A DNA stretch of 64,000 nt from Notospermus geniculatus (taxonomy: Eukaryota > Nemertea > Pilidiophora > Heteronemertea > Lineidae): positions 89,429-153,428 of the forward strand of contig NMRB01000788.1 of assembly GCA_002633025.1 (NCBI GenBank), given 5' to 3'. How positions within the stretch are numbered: position 1 is the stretch's first letter; each line of letters begins with the position of its first letter. The translations under genes and the position numbers were made by a program. The notes below the pieces were generated by a model, which saw only the letters and a program-made list of their open reading frames with translations, was not told the DNA's origin and made no database searches. Positions 52,201 through 61,948 of the stretch are shown piece after piece.

Positions 52201-55200
52201 CTCACGATAAGGCAAAGTAATCACAACAAATCATTCACTTCAAGGCGAGCGTAAACAGTATGAGGGAAAGAATATTGGCCTTTTGATTGGCGATGTGATC
52301 AAACCACGTTTATTACTGTTTAATTTGACAGTGAATTTAGTGCGTTAGTTAGTGTACGGTCAAGGTTATTCAATGTTGTAGGCCAACAGAAAGGCGATCA
52401 TTCCCTCTCTGCCTAAGTGGCAAAGGGCAGTATCGTCCTGTGTGGTGTTTGATTGAATCCCACTGAGTGATTAGCAGAGACACTGCTTTTTACAATGGCA
52501 TTGAAGAGCAGCTTGGTTTTAAAGTTTTTCATTAATTTCATTATTGTAAACTTCTTATAATATCTCTTTCATTTCTTCTCCTTGCAGTGGAACATATGAC
52601 ATCTTTGTAGAAATTGACGGCAAAAATAAATTAATAGGAAATTACGACAATCAGGGAAGCTTTGGAGAGCTAGCGCTGATGTACAACATGCCTCGAGCTG
52701 CCACAATAGTTGCCACATCCAAGGGCACATTATGGGCCATGGTGAGTATTCTTCTCATTCAATGATGTGTGTTTCTGGCATCAAGTGAGTGTCAGTATTG
52801 CCCCTTTGGCTGCTGTACACGGAATGTCATTTTCCACCTGTCACTGGTCACATGTGAAACATGACATGAAGAAATATCAATTCAATTCAGTGTACTTGTT
52901 AAAAAACAAGTACAGTTACCTGTAGATTTCTTTTTAATAGACAGCCGTACTTTCTCTGCTTCATCTTTTATTTCCTTTATTTTCAGGACCGGTCCACTTT
53001 TAGAAGAATAGTCCTGAAGAATGCATATAACAAGAGGAAGATGTATGAGACGCTGTTAGAAAATGTGCCCATGCTCAATAGTATCAATGTAAGCCTATAT
53101 AGCTCGGAAAATATTTCTCTATATGTTTGGTTTGGATCAAATTGTGTCTCTGCCTTATTCCTCATGTGGCGTAGACTGTAGCTCTTTCCGCCCTAGATTC
53201 ACTTTCAGTGTTCTGATGTTCCCTTGGTGGAATAATGGGGTGGTCAAATGATCCGGTTGTATCTTGCTTCATACTTCACGTGGCAGAGATCGCACCACTT
53301 TCTGCCCTACAGTCACTTTCAGTCTTCTGATATTCCCTTGATATATTATTGTGGAAGAAAACATGGGTGCTGAAGTATTCCCCTCGTGTCTTAGCTTAAT
53401 ATTCTTCACGTGGTAGAGATTGCATCTCTTTCTGCCCTGGAGTTACTTTAATGTCCGATATTCCCTTGATTTACTGTGGAGGAAAAATTAGATTCTCAGA
53501 TGTCACATTGCCATATCTTCAGATCGACAACAATCAGATGGAAAAACTTGCTTTGTTATCATAGACTGTTGGTGTTTTCTCCCTGTTGTGGCAACACGAT
53601 AGTCTGTTCCCTTTGTTTCAAATCACCTTGACATTAACTCTCCTGTATTCGTCTGCAGTTCTTAGAAGTCGTCCATTACTGATGCTGGCCTTCTCGGATG
53701 CATTGCACACCGCATCCTGACCTTTTATGTTTTGCTTTGTGAAGGAATTTTTCCTTGTTAGCCTAAAGCTGTCATGAGACAACAAAGACAGAAGATATTG
53801 TAATTGTTATGCCGTATTCCACACAGAGTATGAACAGTTCTGTCTAGAATTCAAGGGAAAAACTTGGTGTAACTATCTGATAGACCATTCTTTGATGTAA
53901 ATACAATGTCTTTTTTTCAATGTATTTCTTGTATTTTTAAGTGAACTGTCACAACTGATGGTGTGTAGGAAGATTTATTAGATTTAATCTAATTGTTTGG
54001 CCGTTTTAATTTGCATTGCTTGATTTGGTTTTCTGAATCATTTCAGCCATATGAAAGAATGAATGTTGCAGACGCTTTACATTCCAAGACATTCGAAGAT
54101 GGAGATGTTATCATCAAACAGGTGAGCTAAAAAAATTTTCGCACTGCAAAATCTAAATATAGCAACAGGTTTGGGAACTAAAGAGTGTGCACATGTAGGC
54201 TGATTGATCCAATTGGTCAGCTAGCTTGCAAGCAGGACTCTAAGGTGAAGGATCAAGAAGTCATTGTTTTAGAATGATTACCTTCTGTCTAGACATGGAG
54301 GCCTTTTGCCTTCTTCATGTTATTGAATGTTGAACTGCAATTTATTCCAGTCATTATTCCACACCAACATATGACTTTGAAGATACTAGATTTGGCTAAT
54401 ATTGTGCCTACCTGCTTGAGTCGTCATGTTCTGCTCGTTTAACGAGTCCAATTTATTGCTCTGTCGGATTCTCAGTCAGTTGTGGAACGATTTCTGAATA
54501 TGATTTTGGCATCAGTAGTTTTTGTTCGGTCTGTGGGTCATGAAGGAGGCTGTTATATGCTATGCGCTATCATTCACCTCTGATTACCCAGTCCATAGTG
54601 TCTTGTTAATAGCAAAGCAATCAAGGCCAATCAATACCTGTAAGTAGTCTGGCATTCAAAAGACTGATGATTGTGGGTCAATTACATCAACATTCTACTG
54701 TTATTGCCTCCACAAGCTGCTAAGCTTGATTTATTAGGACATTAGTTTTACGAACAACGCTAATTAATCGGGAGAGATGACTTGAGATTTGAACCTTGTT
54801 TGCCCTTTCGTTTGGCAGGCAGGTCTTGTGTATCTGGCAGCAGGGTCTTGGTTTTGCATCCAGGGGTGATATGTTTGGTGAGCACAGAAGCAAATTAAAT
54901 CCCAAATCGTTAGTCGTCACCTTGAGATTTGGCCTGTATTTCCGCTGTGACTGACAAGTCATGATCATGCAACCAAAGAGCGCCAGTCTGGTCATAATTC
55001 CATAAAAGTTGCATAATCTTAACCACAGAACAATCATTGACATAATCCTTATACAATCATGGTTCATGGTGCTTGATTCACCCTCTTGATGGAGGCACCA
55101 ATTGCGAATCACATGCTCTGTGTGCGTAATGCAATCAATATTTCCTTCCAATACCAGCATGTTAACATGATTGAGTGCATCTTGTTTTGTCAGTTGTTCG

Positions 55201-58200
55201 AATCGACACCATTTATGCCTCTTCAGGTCATTTTCGACAATTTCAGTAGGGACTTTCAGCAATGCTCCGTATCGTCTATCCGTATCACGTATGACGTATG
55301 ACTTTGATAGAAAATGCATTAGCTCGATACGTCATACGTGATACGAATCGACGATATGGAGCGTTGCTGAAAGTCCCTATTCTCTGGACCTGACTCTTGT
55401 GAACTGGTCACTGTCTTAGAGGAAGATACTAAAGAAGTTCTTCAAATGGTCTTTCTTCAAGTTGTTCCTGTCCTGGCATGGCCCTCCAGCAGGACTGAAT
55501 ATCGTGAAGTCAGGCTGAGTGTATTGAAGGGTTAATTCTTAAGGAGGTCGTCTCATTTGGAGACCAATATCTCTTATCGATACCACAAAGCCGTATTGCT
55601 CTGAGCAATCTTAGACAATGATCAGGCATGGCAATTCCATTCCGCTGTAATATAACTCTTAATTAGTCGGGCACAAGGCATGCTGTAGCGGCGACAGTGT
55701 GAGGAGAGATCGCCCGAAGCGATAATTTATTTGATAAGTCGCTGTGGATGCATCTTTCGGAACGTTTTGATGTAATGTGGTCATCAAACTAGTCAAGGTT
55801 GTGATGTGGCTTTCTGATCGGATGAAACCAACAAAAGTTGTATTGCTTTGGCTTTGAGCCTTTTCTCACATTATGGAATCAACCATCTGCCAGCGAATAT
55901 GGCAGCCTCGTGGCCTGCAACGACAACCTCTGGGAATGCCCAAAACTCACTCTGCCTGTGTCTCTGTCAAGAGGACACTTCTCAGTTAAGGACAGCAAAG
56001 TTCAGTCCCGCATCATGCAATGGCGTATGGAGTGAGCACTAAGAACTACTGATGACCTCAGGAGCATTTTGTCAGTCTTGGAGGCATCCACATTTGAGAG
56101 GTTCCTCTGTAAAGCCCTGTGAATGACATTTGGTGCGTTGCCCACAATACTTGTTCATGTATTTCATTCTAGCCTCTTTCCCATCTAACAGACTCAAAAA
56201 AATGCCATCCAACTGTTTACTCTCATTTTCTACCAGAATAAAAATTTGCCATTTAGATGCAATTGATATATTACAAATCTAAAGGGAACTCACTCACTGT
56301 TAGATATTTTAATGCTAGTTGCTGTGGAAGAATCGGTTATTTCATTTGGCCGCTGGCTGTTGAACATAGTCTATTGTGGCAGCTCTGTGTTGACTGTGGA
56401 AAAAGAAGTTGTTGTAGTTGAGTTTTAAATGGAAAGTTGGGTGTACCATTTCTTAGATTAAACCATCTCTGTAAATGCAAGGTTACGAAGTACATGTATA
56501 TCTGCATAAAGAGGCAATATGGCATCATGACCATAAACTGTGTCTTTATATTTATATTAGCCAGGATGCACATTAAGAGGCAACATGCTGCTTTGCACCC
56601 TCTTCATACAGAATCAGGACCTCAGTGTTGTTCATTCAAAAGATTATGAATTAAGGTTTTTGGCAGAAAATTTCCTTTCCTCATGAAATTCAAAATGAAG
56701 GTAATAACAATGTGAATTCTAGGGAAGTAATCAGTTTGAAGAACACACTAGAGTGTCAAACACCGGAATTATTAGATTGCATGTCATGTACTCCTGGCTT
56801 ACCAAAGCAGAATTTCCTGTGTATTTCTGGTTGTGTGTGATATGAATTACTGATTGTGGTCAACAAGTGTAATAGGCGTGTGATGATAATGCCACAGTCT
56901 GGCAGGATTATCACGTCACTCCTGGGACCGATCTATCACTAGACTGTCATCCTTTATTTATTTTCCATTCTTTTTCAGTGATTGACAACTCTCAGCCATC
57001 ATTTCATGATGAACATGACACGAAGGTTTATGAATATTCAAGGTGTTTTCATAATTCATTTTCCTGTCTTTCAGGGAGACTCGGCCGACTGCATGTATTT
57101 CCTTGAAGATGGCGAAGTTAGAATTACCATGACAAATGTGGTAAGAATATCTAATTTCAACCTACACTACATGTATTGCTCATCTGAGTGAAGTCAGTAT
57201 CTCAACAGTTTACTCTACATGTATCTGTTTTGGATTTGAAAGCTCATTAGAATATCAAATGGACTAATACACTGTCCATAGGCAAAACTTTTTAGTTGGG
57301 TTTAGTTATGTGAATTGCCTTATTTTAGTCAAAGATGCATCTAACGGACCATTCTCAAATTGACATAAATGACAAAGATCTGCGCACTTCTGCCGAAATC
57401 TCAACCATAACCTCGGTCTGAAACTGAATGACATGGCGCAGACAACCCCACTTTGAAGACGTTGCGTCAGAGTCTATCATAGCTGAATCATGGATTGCAT
57501 CACGTCATTAGGTTTCAGATCGAGGTTCTGGTTGAGATTTCAGCAGAAGTGCGCAGATCTGTGAATTTGTAACACCAAAATTTAGAATGCCCAAAATACT
57601 GTTATATCTCAAATTCCTGTGCAATGTTGGCTGTTGAGTTATTGATGAAGAATGCTTGATGCATGGTAACCATAGGTCTGTTAGTGTTGCCATCTATCTG
57701 ATGGGAATGAATAGAGTTGACAGGACTGTGGGTTGATGTAACCCTCTGCGATATGAAAACCTATATGACAGTCATTGATGTATGGCATGTTAAGGAGGGT
57801 AAAACCCTGTGCAAAAAACGCCGCATATGTGGATTCATCAACTAGTAAGGCCACCTGGTTGAAACTAGGGGGTGCCAAGTTCAGCGGAGTGATTATTGCA
57901 GTCAGGACTACATGTATTTCTGGGTAAGTTGTTCACACTCAAACAGAGAAATCATAATGTGTTTCACCTTCACATTGTAAAAAAGTTTGTGGTACCACTT
58001 GACACACCTTGTGTGTTTAATCTCATTTGGCCTACTGTTGCACAACTGAGGCAGACTCAAGAAAATTCCAGAACTTAGCATAAGATTCTTTTTCTCCAGA
58101 ATGACCCAAGTACAGAAGTAGAGCTAACTAGATGTACAAAAGGCCAGTACTTTGGAGGTAAGCTGTGATGTGGGGGATAGTAAATGGCCAGGTGGGGAGA

Positions 58201-58892
58201 TCGATCATTCTCTGCTGAGTCAGTAAAGGATCACAGAAAGTCTTGGAAATTGATATTCAGTTTGGGTCAGCTGTGTTGACAATATAGAGGTGAAACATGT
58301 TCTTACCTCAAGTCAATCACCGAACACTAACCTTCCACCTGATCTGAGAAGGGGCTAACTCATTAATGTCACTGTGGGCATGGACATGTATCTTTGCGAC
58401 CACATACATACCTGTTGATCCATAGTATTCCTGGATGATATATTCATATTGGTTGCAGCCCTGATTTTCTAATGTTGATATTTTCTTGTTGTAGAATTGG
58501 CACTCGTCACCCATAAACCTCGTGCAGCATCTGTTTACGCTGTTGGAAAAACCAAACTCGCAGGTAAGTATCTTCGTCTACACTATGAGGCATTTGTCCA
58601 AAGAGATTGCCAGACATTTGTCTGGTCATTCACAGAGAAGAAGACTAGGGAGCCTGCAGCCTTCAGTTATTGCTTCATAAATCAGCCAGTATTGTCTATA
58701 AATATCATTTTCAATGCCAAGTTCTCAATTCAGTATTTCTGTACTGTGTCCTTAATTTCAGTTCTTGACGTCGATGCGTTTGAGCGCCTCCTAGGTCCCT
58801 GCATGGAAGTAATGAAGAGGAATATTGATGAGTATGAGGAACAGCTTGTGAAAATGTTCGGATCTAAAAGCAACATATCGGACTTACGATAG
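31263..58892 (+). CDS. PRKAR2: PKA type II regulatory subunit gene, 12 recognised coding exons
   Basis: The regulatory subunit of cAMP-dependent protein kinase holds the catalytic subunit inactive until cAMP binds two tandem cyclic-nucleotide-binding (CNB) domains. The exons joined here are 31263-31298, 42837-42889, 47875-47958, 49332-49373, 50971-51035, 52588-52741, 52987-53088, 54047-54121, 57075-57140, 58100-58157, 58495-58563 and 58762-58892. Every junction has AG acceptor and GT donor bases and the phases match throughout. They give about 310 residues: inhibitor site RRKS, acidic linker, CNB-A with cassette [22 protein letters not shown] with cassette [18 protein letters not shown], and a C-terminal helix ending SKSNISDLR. 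Family members are usually about 370-420 residues, so the N-terminal dimerisation/docking region is missing here and is probably upstream. All key Glu and Arg residues of both phosphate-binding cassettes are present. RII identity rests on the phosphorylatable RRKS site and the overall residue match, and is very secure. Confidence 0.97.
31613..33125. repeat. Tandem duplication of about 0.7 kb, second copy interrupted
   Basis: 31613-32298 matches 32308-33125, including AGAACAGTTGTTGGTTTGGG and GAGCCACCAGCAGAGCGAGA. Copy 2 carries an extra palindromic insert at about 32537-32665. A 12-base difference near 32170 and small indels suggest diverged alleles or an old duplication. Confidence 0.85.
32537..32665. 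mobile_element. Palindromic MITE insertion present in one copy only
   Basis: Ends TCAGGGCGGGCCGCCACGAA and its imperfect complement (TTCGTGGCGGTCGCCCCTGA) are about 45-base inverted repeats continuing through GATAGCGCTAACAG/CTGTTAGTGCTATC. The matching point in the other copy (about 31830) reads directly CTCAGAACAAG, so the element is absent there. No clear target duplication beyond CAG/CTG. Confidence 0.8.
33271..33452. repeat. Tandem repeat, two units of about 91 bases
   Basis: Two near-identical units containing GCGCCCGCATATTTGTACAG and CATGTAACCATAAAAAACG. Each unit includes GTACAGTGACT near its start and an inverted AGTGACTGTAC-like motif. Confidence 0.9.
33783..34222. repeat. Tandem repeat, two units of about 220 bases
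   Basis: Units starting GGACAAGTGAGCAAGGTAAT at 33783 and 34002. Both contain the phrases TTTGTTTTCAGAAACAGGTGG and GACCTAGGCCAAGGGCC. Confidence 0.9.
34223..34785. repeat. Tandem repeat, two units of about 280 bases
   Basis: Units starting TTTCTTGATTATTCATTCTG at 34224 and 34505, almost identical through TTTTGAATATTGCT. Confidence 0.9.
34786..36113. other. Intron with open frames of unknown meaning
   Basis: A + strand frame at 34884-35234 (116 codons) and a minus frame at 35620-35886 (88 codons) are open but carry no recognisable motif. Probably chance or decayed element sequence. Confidence 0.35.
36614..37396 (+). mobile_element. Hairpin-led dispersed element
   Basis: Begins with a perfect hairpin AGCTCACCT-ctgtt-AGGTGAGCT (36614-36636), followed by a GTCGTC-rich tract, and then three internal copies of a unit containing TCAAATATGGCCGCCAGG and GCCATCTTGAAAAATGG (about 37070, 37230 and a variant at 37370). 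No coding frame. Element family unidentified. Confidence 0.65.
36648..36699 (+). repeat. GTC/GTCC-rich simple repeat
   Basis: Imperfect run of GTCGTCCGTCGTC units within the hairpin-led element. Confidence 0.8.
38315..40685 (-). pseudogene. Cluster of degraded minus-strand reading frames
   Basis: Successive open stretches on the minus strand lie at 40437-40685, 39891-40151, 39373-39579, 39088-39345, 38616-38903 and 38315-38600, in changing frames. The last reads [20 protein letters not shown] and continues through a DDDDDW motif. The frame changes and interior stops suggest a decayed coding element, later hit by a MITE at 39681. No transposase or reverse transcriptase motif is recognisable. 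Chance openness cannot be excluded. Confidence 0.25.
39681..39890. mobile_element. MITE with CAGGGCCGGATC ends, hAT-like, containing an assembly gap
   Basis: CAGGGCCGGATC at 39681-39692 is the inverted repeat of GATCCGGCCCTG at 39879-39890. The flanks show a five-base GACTT direct repeat on both sides, a likely target duplication. The interior has a poly-G run, seven N (39707-39713) and a poly-C run, so the true middle is unresolved. Confidence 0.75.
41338..41821. mobile_element. MITE with about 35-base inverted ends at a TA site
   Basis: The left end CCGCACATCGACCTTCGACT and the right end (complement GCGCACATCGACCTTGCGAC) are imperfect inverted repeats, flanked by TA at 41336-41337 and 41822-41823. 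Inner copies of GCGCACATCG occur at about 41401, 41596 and 41704. No transposase. TA flanks fit Tc1/mariner-type mobilisation. Confidence 0.7.
41822..42836. other. PRKAR2 intron, nothing recognised
   Basis: Contains a lone N at 42064 (a contig join). No motif-bearing frame. Confidence 0.5.
42837..42889 (+). CDS. PRKAR2: PRKAR2 exon: acidic linker after the inhibitor site
   Basis: This exon encodes the rest of a split Val and then [17 protein letters not shown]. It matches the conserved AExYxPE plus acidic run that follows the inhibitor site in RII subunits. Acceptor ttccattgcag, donor GTAAGC, ends in phase 0. Confidence 0.95.
42890..47874. other. PRKAR2 intron
   Basis: About 5 kb with a lone N at 46817 and the transposon-end repeats at 46866-46993. 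A minus-strand frame at 43402-43800 and others have no recognisable motif. Confidence 0.5.
46866..46993 (+). mobile_element. GCGTCTTATAG repeat array, DNA-transposon terminal region
   Basis: Direct units TGCGTCTTATAGGG occur at about 46866, 46883 and 46899, followed by GGTGCGCCTTATAGTC and GGTGCGCCCTATAGTCGCG, ending in CGAAAATACGGTA. This resembles terminal regions of hAT-type elements known in many animals; no coding remains. Confidence 0.5.
47875..47958 (+). CDS. PRKAR2: PRKAR2 exon: start of CNB-A
   Basis: Twenty-eight codons beginning [13 protein letters not shown] and ending [16 protein letters not shown] and LLFKSLD are hallmark strings at the entry to the first cAMP-binding domain of PKA regulatory subunits. 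Acceptor tttttgcag, donor GTAAGT, phase 0 at both ends. Confidence 0.96.
48440..48540 (-). mobile_element. tRNA-like SINE head
   Basis: The minus strand carries an A-box-like TGGCACAGTCAG and a B box GGTTCAATCCC, with a good T stem CTGGG/CCCAG. There is no clean acceptor stem. It resembles a tRNA-derived SINE rather than a tRNA gene. Confidence 0.5.
48955..49125 (+). repeat. Dispersed repeat, copy 2 (copy 1 at 1897)
   Basis: Second copy of the repeat at 1897-2070, with scattered substitutions and small indels. It lies in the intron just before the DAMFE exon of PRKAR2. Confidence 0.85.
49332..49373 (+). CDS. PRKAR2: PRKAR2 exon: CNB-A helix (DAMFE)
   Basis: Fourteen codons, [14 protein letters not shown], matching the conserved helix that contains DAMFE in RII. 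Acceptor gtccttcag, donor GTAAGT, phase 0 at both ends. A dispersed repeat lies just upstream (48955-49125). Confidence 0.95.
50971..51035 (+). CDS. PRKAR2: PRKAR2 exon: CNB-A beta strands (GDNFYVID)
   Basis: Encodes [21 protein letters not shown] plus two bases of a split Ser codon. DDGDNFYVI is strongly conserved in the first CNB domain. Acceptor gtatttgcag, donor GTAAGA. Confidence 0.96.
51316..51560. repeat. Minisatellite, 43-base period
   Basis: Five to six units with starts at 51365, 51408, 51451, 51494 and 51537, each containing CATACCATGCAGTTGGCATA and TATTCACTGACTGTGG with few changes. A detached partial unit lies at about 51603. It sits in a PRKAR2 intron. Confidence 0.92.
52588..52741 (+). 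CDS. PRKAR2: PRKAR2 exon: CNB-A phosphate-binding cassette
   Basis: Fifty-one codons after the split Ser, from [11 protein letters not shown] to GTLWAM. The cassette [18 protein letters not shown] contains the Glu that contacts the cAMP ribose and the Arg that contacts the phosphate in this family. Acceptor cttgcag, donor GTGAGT. Confidence 0.97.
52987..53088 (+). CDS. PRKAR2: PRKAR2 exon: helices linking CNB-A and CNB-B
   Basis: Thirty-four codons beginning [20 protein letters not shown] and ending VPMLNSIN. This is the B/C helix region between the two cAMP sites. Acceptor ttattttcag, donor GTAAGC, phase 0. Confidence 0.96.
53089..54046. other. PRKAR2 intron with a weak tandem phrase
   Basis: The phrase CTTTCTGCCCT...CACTTTCAGT...TGATATTCCCTTGAT recurs roughly three times between 53170 and 53480. 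Otherwise unremarkable. Confidence 0.5.
54047..54121 (+). CDS. PRKAR2: PRKAR2 exon: start of CNB-B
   Basis: Twenty-five codons, from [16 protein letters not shown] to [17 protein letters not shown] is typical of invertebrate RII proteins at the entry to the second cAMP domain. Acceptor catttcag, donor GTGAGC, phase 0. Confidence 0.96.
55249..55377. mobile_element. Palindromic MITE at a TA site
   Basis: GGGACTTTCAGCAATGCTCC at the left and its near-complement at the right extend about 55 bases inward, including ATCACGTATGACGTAT. TA flanks both sides (55247-55248 and 55378-55379). It fits a Tc1/mariner-type non-autonomous element. Confidence 0.85.
55380..57074. other. PRKAR2 intron, nothing recognised
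   Basis: No motif, repeat pair or alternative exon with good splice signals was identified. Confidence 0.5.
57075..57140 (+). CDS. PRKAR2: PRKAR2 exon: CNB-B strands ([15 protein letters not shown])
   Basis: Twenty-two codons, [17 protein letters not shown] and then TMTNV, matching the second CNB domain after the conserved IIKQGD step. Acceptor gtctttcag, donor GTAAGA, phase 0. Confidence 0.96.
57372..57563. mobile_element. Palindromic MITE
   Basis: AGATCTGCGCACTTCTGCCG and GAAATCTCAACCATAACCTC at the left are mirrored near the right end (about 57511-57563). About 50-base imperfect inverted repeats enclose about 90 bases. No clear target duplication could be fixed. Confidence 0.75.
58100..58157 (+). 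CDS. PRKAR2: PRKAR2 exon: CNB-B up to the cassette (KGQYFG)
   Basis: Nineteen codons ending CTKGQYFG plus one base of the cassette Glu. [14 protein letters not shown] matches the acidic-to-cassette segment of RII. Acceptor tttctccag, donor GTAAGC. Confidence 0.96.
58495..58563 (+). CDS. PRKAR2: PRKAR2 exon: CNB-B phosphate-binding cassette
   Basis: Completes the Glu and reads [17 protein letters not shown] then KTKLA. With the previous exon it forms [18 protein letters not shown], the second cAMP cassette, with Glu and Arg intact. Acceptor cttgttgtag, donor GTAAGT. Confidence 0.97.
58762..58892 (+). CDS. PRKAR2: PRKAR2 terminal coding exon
   Basis: Completes a Val and reads [20 protein letters not shown], then [22 protein letters not shown] and a TAG stop. 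FERLLGPCM is near-invariant at the C-terminus of PKA regulatory subunits, and the tail is of the invertebrate RII type. Acceptor cttaatttcag. The 3' UTR follows. Confidence 0.97.
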
Positions 58893-60952
58893 TGGCATTC
58901 ACCATTTTCTAGGATCAAATAAAACCACAGATCATTTTGATGTAAAGACACTTCCAATCACAAATATTGTAAAAAGGTTCAAATTTAGGTGATTACAGTT
59001 TTAAGCGATAAAATGTTTCTATCAGTTTGGTAAACTCTTCAATTCAGGAGGAGAGACATGTTATTTTTGCATTTTAAACGAAAATGCCATTGGTAGTTGA
59101 TTTTCTTTGTTGTGATTTGCGGAGGAGTTTCTTTCCAGAATTCTTATACTTTTAAAACCATCATCGAGGAATATTTCAAGATTAATAGAAGAAGTGTTGG
59201 AAATTATTTGAAATTCCTTGATATCTGAAGTCTTTATGACTGAATTGATCTGTTCCCGATTCAAAATCCAGCTGATCAAAACCTCGGGAAACTCTATTGT
59301 AAAATAGTTCATATCTCTTCTCAAGATCTCAGATCTTCAAGCAGCGCATGTTGACTTGTTTTACCTTCCACTGTATAGCTGACACATGGTAAGGGATAGG
59401 GAACCAGTCAACTTACAGAGCCGCTAATTCTATTGGGACTTAGTGTACCTGCAGTCCAAAATGTGCTACATCTGTGAGTCCATTTCACTACAGAGTTCTA
59501 AACTTGTTTAACATGGTCATTTACAGTGACCAGAGTACCACATGACCAACAAATACATCAATCAGATACATCGGTCAATCAGATATTTGAATGATGACAT
59601 AATGGGTTGTATGGTTTTGTCGTCACTGCAAATGGCAAGGTTAACCAAGTGCAAAAGTTCTCTTATAGTGGAATCTGCTCAAGTAACAGTCATTCTTTTC
59701 CAACATCTGTGCACTAGATTTGTTATATCCATGCTTTGTAATTGCATTTTTGACATGTCATGTTTGTAAGTATTAGCGGAAACCTACCTGGTAGGTTGTT
59801 TTAGCGAGTATTTTTAAACCCAACAATAAGCCTGTTGCAGACAACGAGTTGATGTCTGATAATTGAGTGGTCACATCTGGCCATTTAGATCGAGTTTGAA
59901 ACAAAGTTTTCAATTTGTTTCATAGTATTTTACCTTGACCCCATACTGATGTCATGATCTATACCTTCGACACTGAACACTCAATAGCTTGGGAATCGTC
60001 ATATTGTATATCAGTGTATCATTTCACGTTGTAAAAAAACCTTGTTGGCTTTGTCCTGACATGTTTTTATAAGTGTTTTAAAACAGTCTGGTACACTGCT
60101 CTGGAATATAAACTCCATATGAGACAGAAAGTGCATTCTGCTTCAGAGAAATGAACTGCCTCGTGGTTTGTTGAGCGAAAGAGGTTGCTGATATTAGCAA
60201 GGTCAAGGGCACTCAGAAACAGCTCTATGAATGCAGCAGAACAGAGCCACCTGCAAATTTACCTGTTGGAGTTGTTTGAGTAGTATGGTTTTTGTGATGT
60301 GATGTTTGAAGATGAAATCTATTGTTAAGTTGTCATTTGGTGAGAATGTCAATAACAGGACGTGTGATGAGATTTTTGAGTTGCTGGAAAGTGCTTTCTT
60401 CATTACAAATTAAAACATTTGGATGTAACTTTTCTTCTTACATGAGGAGATTCTCATGCACATTCTCAGATGGAAAACCTAACGAAGGTGTCCCTCTTAC
60501 AATACTGTTCAGTTTCTTGTGCTAAGCTGTCGAAAATTCTGAACCAGTGTTTAAACTGGTTCAGTTTAAACTAATTGCCTATTTCCTATTGCTATCCAAT
60601 CAACCAAAGGGGTTTAGTTTTCATTGGCTTGATTTAGGAGTCATCTGTAATCATCAACATTTTTTCATTGGCATACAGAGAGTTCCAATGTATGATTGTG
60701 GATGAACCCGTTCCTCATCCTAAGTTTTCCACATTTCTCTGCATGTATTAATGATGCAGTGCACTGTTATATGCGGCCAGGTTAGGATGAAAAGACCTGT
60801 AAAATTTATGAAGTAGATGTTTGCTCTTTGTAATTATTAATTTGAATTTTAGTTAATATTGTGATATTGTATTATAATTTAATTTATGCTTATTTTTAAT
60901 CAGTTAATCAATGAATAGGAACATTAAGAGAACTTTAAAACAACCAATCTTA
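58893..60952. other. PRKAR2 3' UTR and intergenic DNA
   Basis: No coding motif. A small palindrome GAACCAGT-gtttaa-ACTGGTTC lies at about 60541-60562. Confidence 0.5.
58918..58923 (+). terminator. Possible AATAAA polyadenylation signal
   Basis: AATAAA lies only 26 bases after the PRKAR2 stop. It is a plausible early signal, but RII 3' UTRs are often long and the real site may be farther downstream. Confidence 0.3.
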
Positions 60953-61123
60953 AGGCGCTGCTCCAGCTGAGAGTTTTCTTGTGCAAGTTGGCTCCCAGTG
61001 GGCAATTCACCATTGTTGGTGTCTTAGGGATTATGCTGACACCAATGGCACAAATGATTGTCCTTGTTGAATTGCCCATTCAGAGCCAACTTGCGCAAGA
61101 AAACTCTCAGGGGAGTAGCGCCT
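60953..61123. mobile_element. Palindromic MITE, TTA or TTAA target
   Basis: AGGCGCTGCTCC...CTGAGAGTTTTCTTG at the left mirrors CAAGAAAACTCTCAGGGGAG...AGCGCCT at the right, and the palindrome continues through GCAAGTTGGCTC. TTA flanks both ends (60950-60952 and 61124-61126), suggesting a Harbinger-type element; a piggyBac-like TTAA reading is also possible. Confidence 0.8.
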
Positions 61124-61753
61124 TTAAAGTAAATTTGCAACAAGACAGTGTTCAATCGATTTGGCCGAGATTTTGCGGAACATGTCAGTTTTGTTGCATT
61201 TTAATTGTTTTGCAACAGATCACAAGAGAATTGTGAGTAATGTTCTGTTTGTTTTTGTTGACTTGTTGCTAATCAAGAGGAAGTCACTGATTCATTCTCA
61301 TACATTTGTAAAGTAGTCATTAATTGGCATTATTCTGCTTTGCGAGAAAGACTTTAGAAATACTTTTCAGAGGGAATTGCCGTGGTACAATTGCATTGAA
61401 GCTGATGCCATTTTGTCCTGCGAGGCATACATAAAGGTTCATTGAATGTAGTGCCGACCGTGGATAATATGGATAAAAACGTGAGTACGCTTTTACTTCA
61501 TTTTTCTGTAAAAATCCACCTGTTGGACCTGGACAACATCTGGAGTAAAAACATGTACCGCGGTACTCAGCTTCATTCTTACTTCTCAAAATCTCTGGTC
61601 TTTGCAACAATAGCAGAGAGCTGAGGCATACGGTTTATTTCATGTCATTTGTTCGGGACCTATAACAAAATACTGGTAAAAACTTGTCTTTGCTTGGACA
61701 TGTGCAAAGGGTGTTGTCTATTCCCCAAAAGATGCAGTTTGGTGGAACTTTTT

Positions 61754-61948
61754 ATGCCCCCGACCTTCGGCGGTCGGGGGCATTATGTCGAGACCTGTGT
61801 GTCGTCGTCTGTTAACATTTCGTTTCTGTCAATTAACTTGAGAACGCTTTGAGCGATCAACCTAAATTTTTTTGCAAGCACTTGTCTCTATGAGGGGGCG
61901 GTTCCTTTAAAGACCAGCACACCTGCACAATATGCCGGTCGGGGGCAT
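61754..61948 (+). mobile_element. Hairpin-led dispersed element, second family
   Basis: Starts with a perfect hairpin ATGCCCCCGACC-ttcggc-GGTCGGGGGCAT (61754-61783), then GTGTGTCGTCGTCTGTTAAC and AT-rich sequence, and ends with another GGTCGGGGGCAT (61937-61948). No coding frame. Confidence 0.65.
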
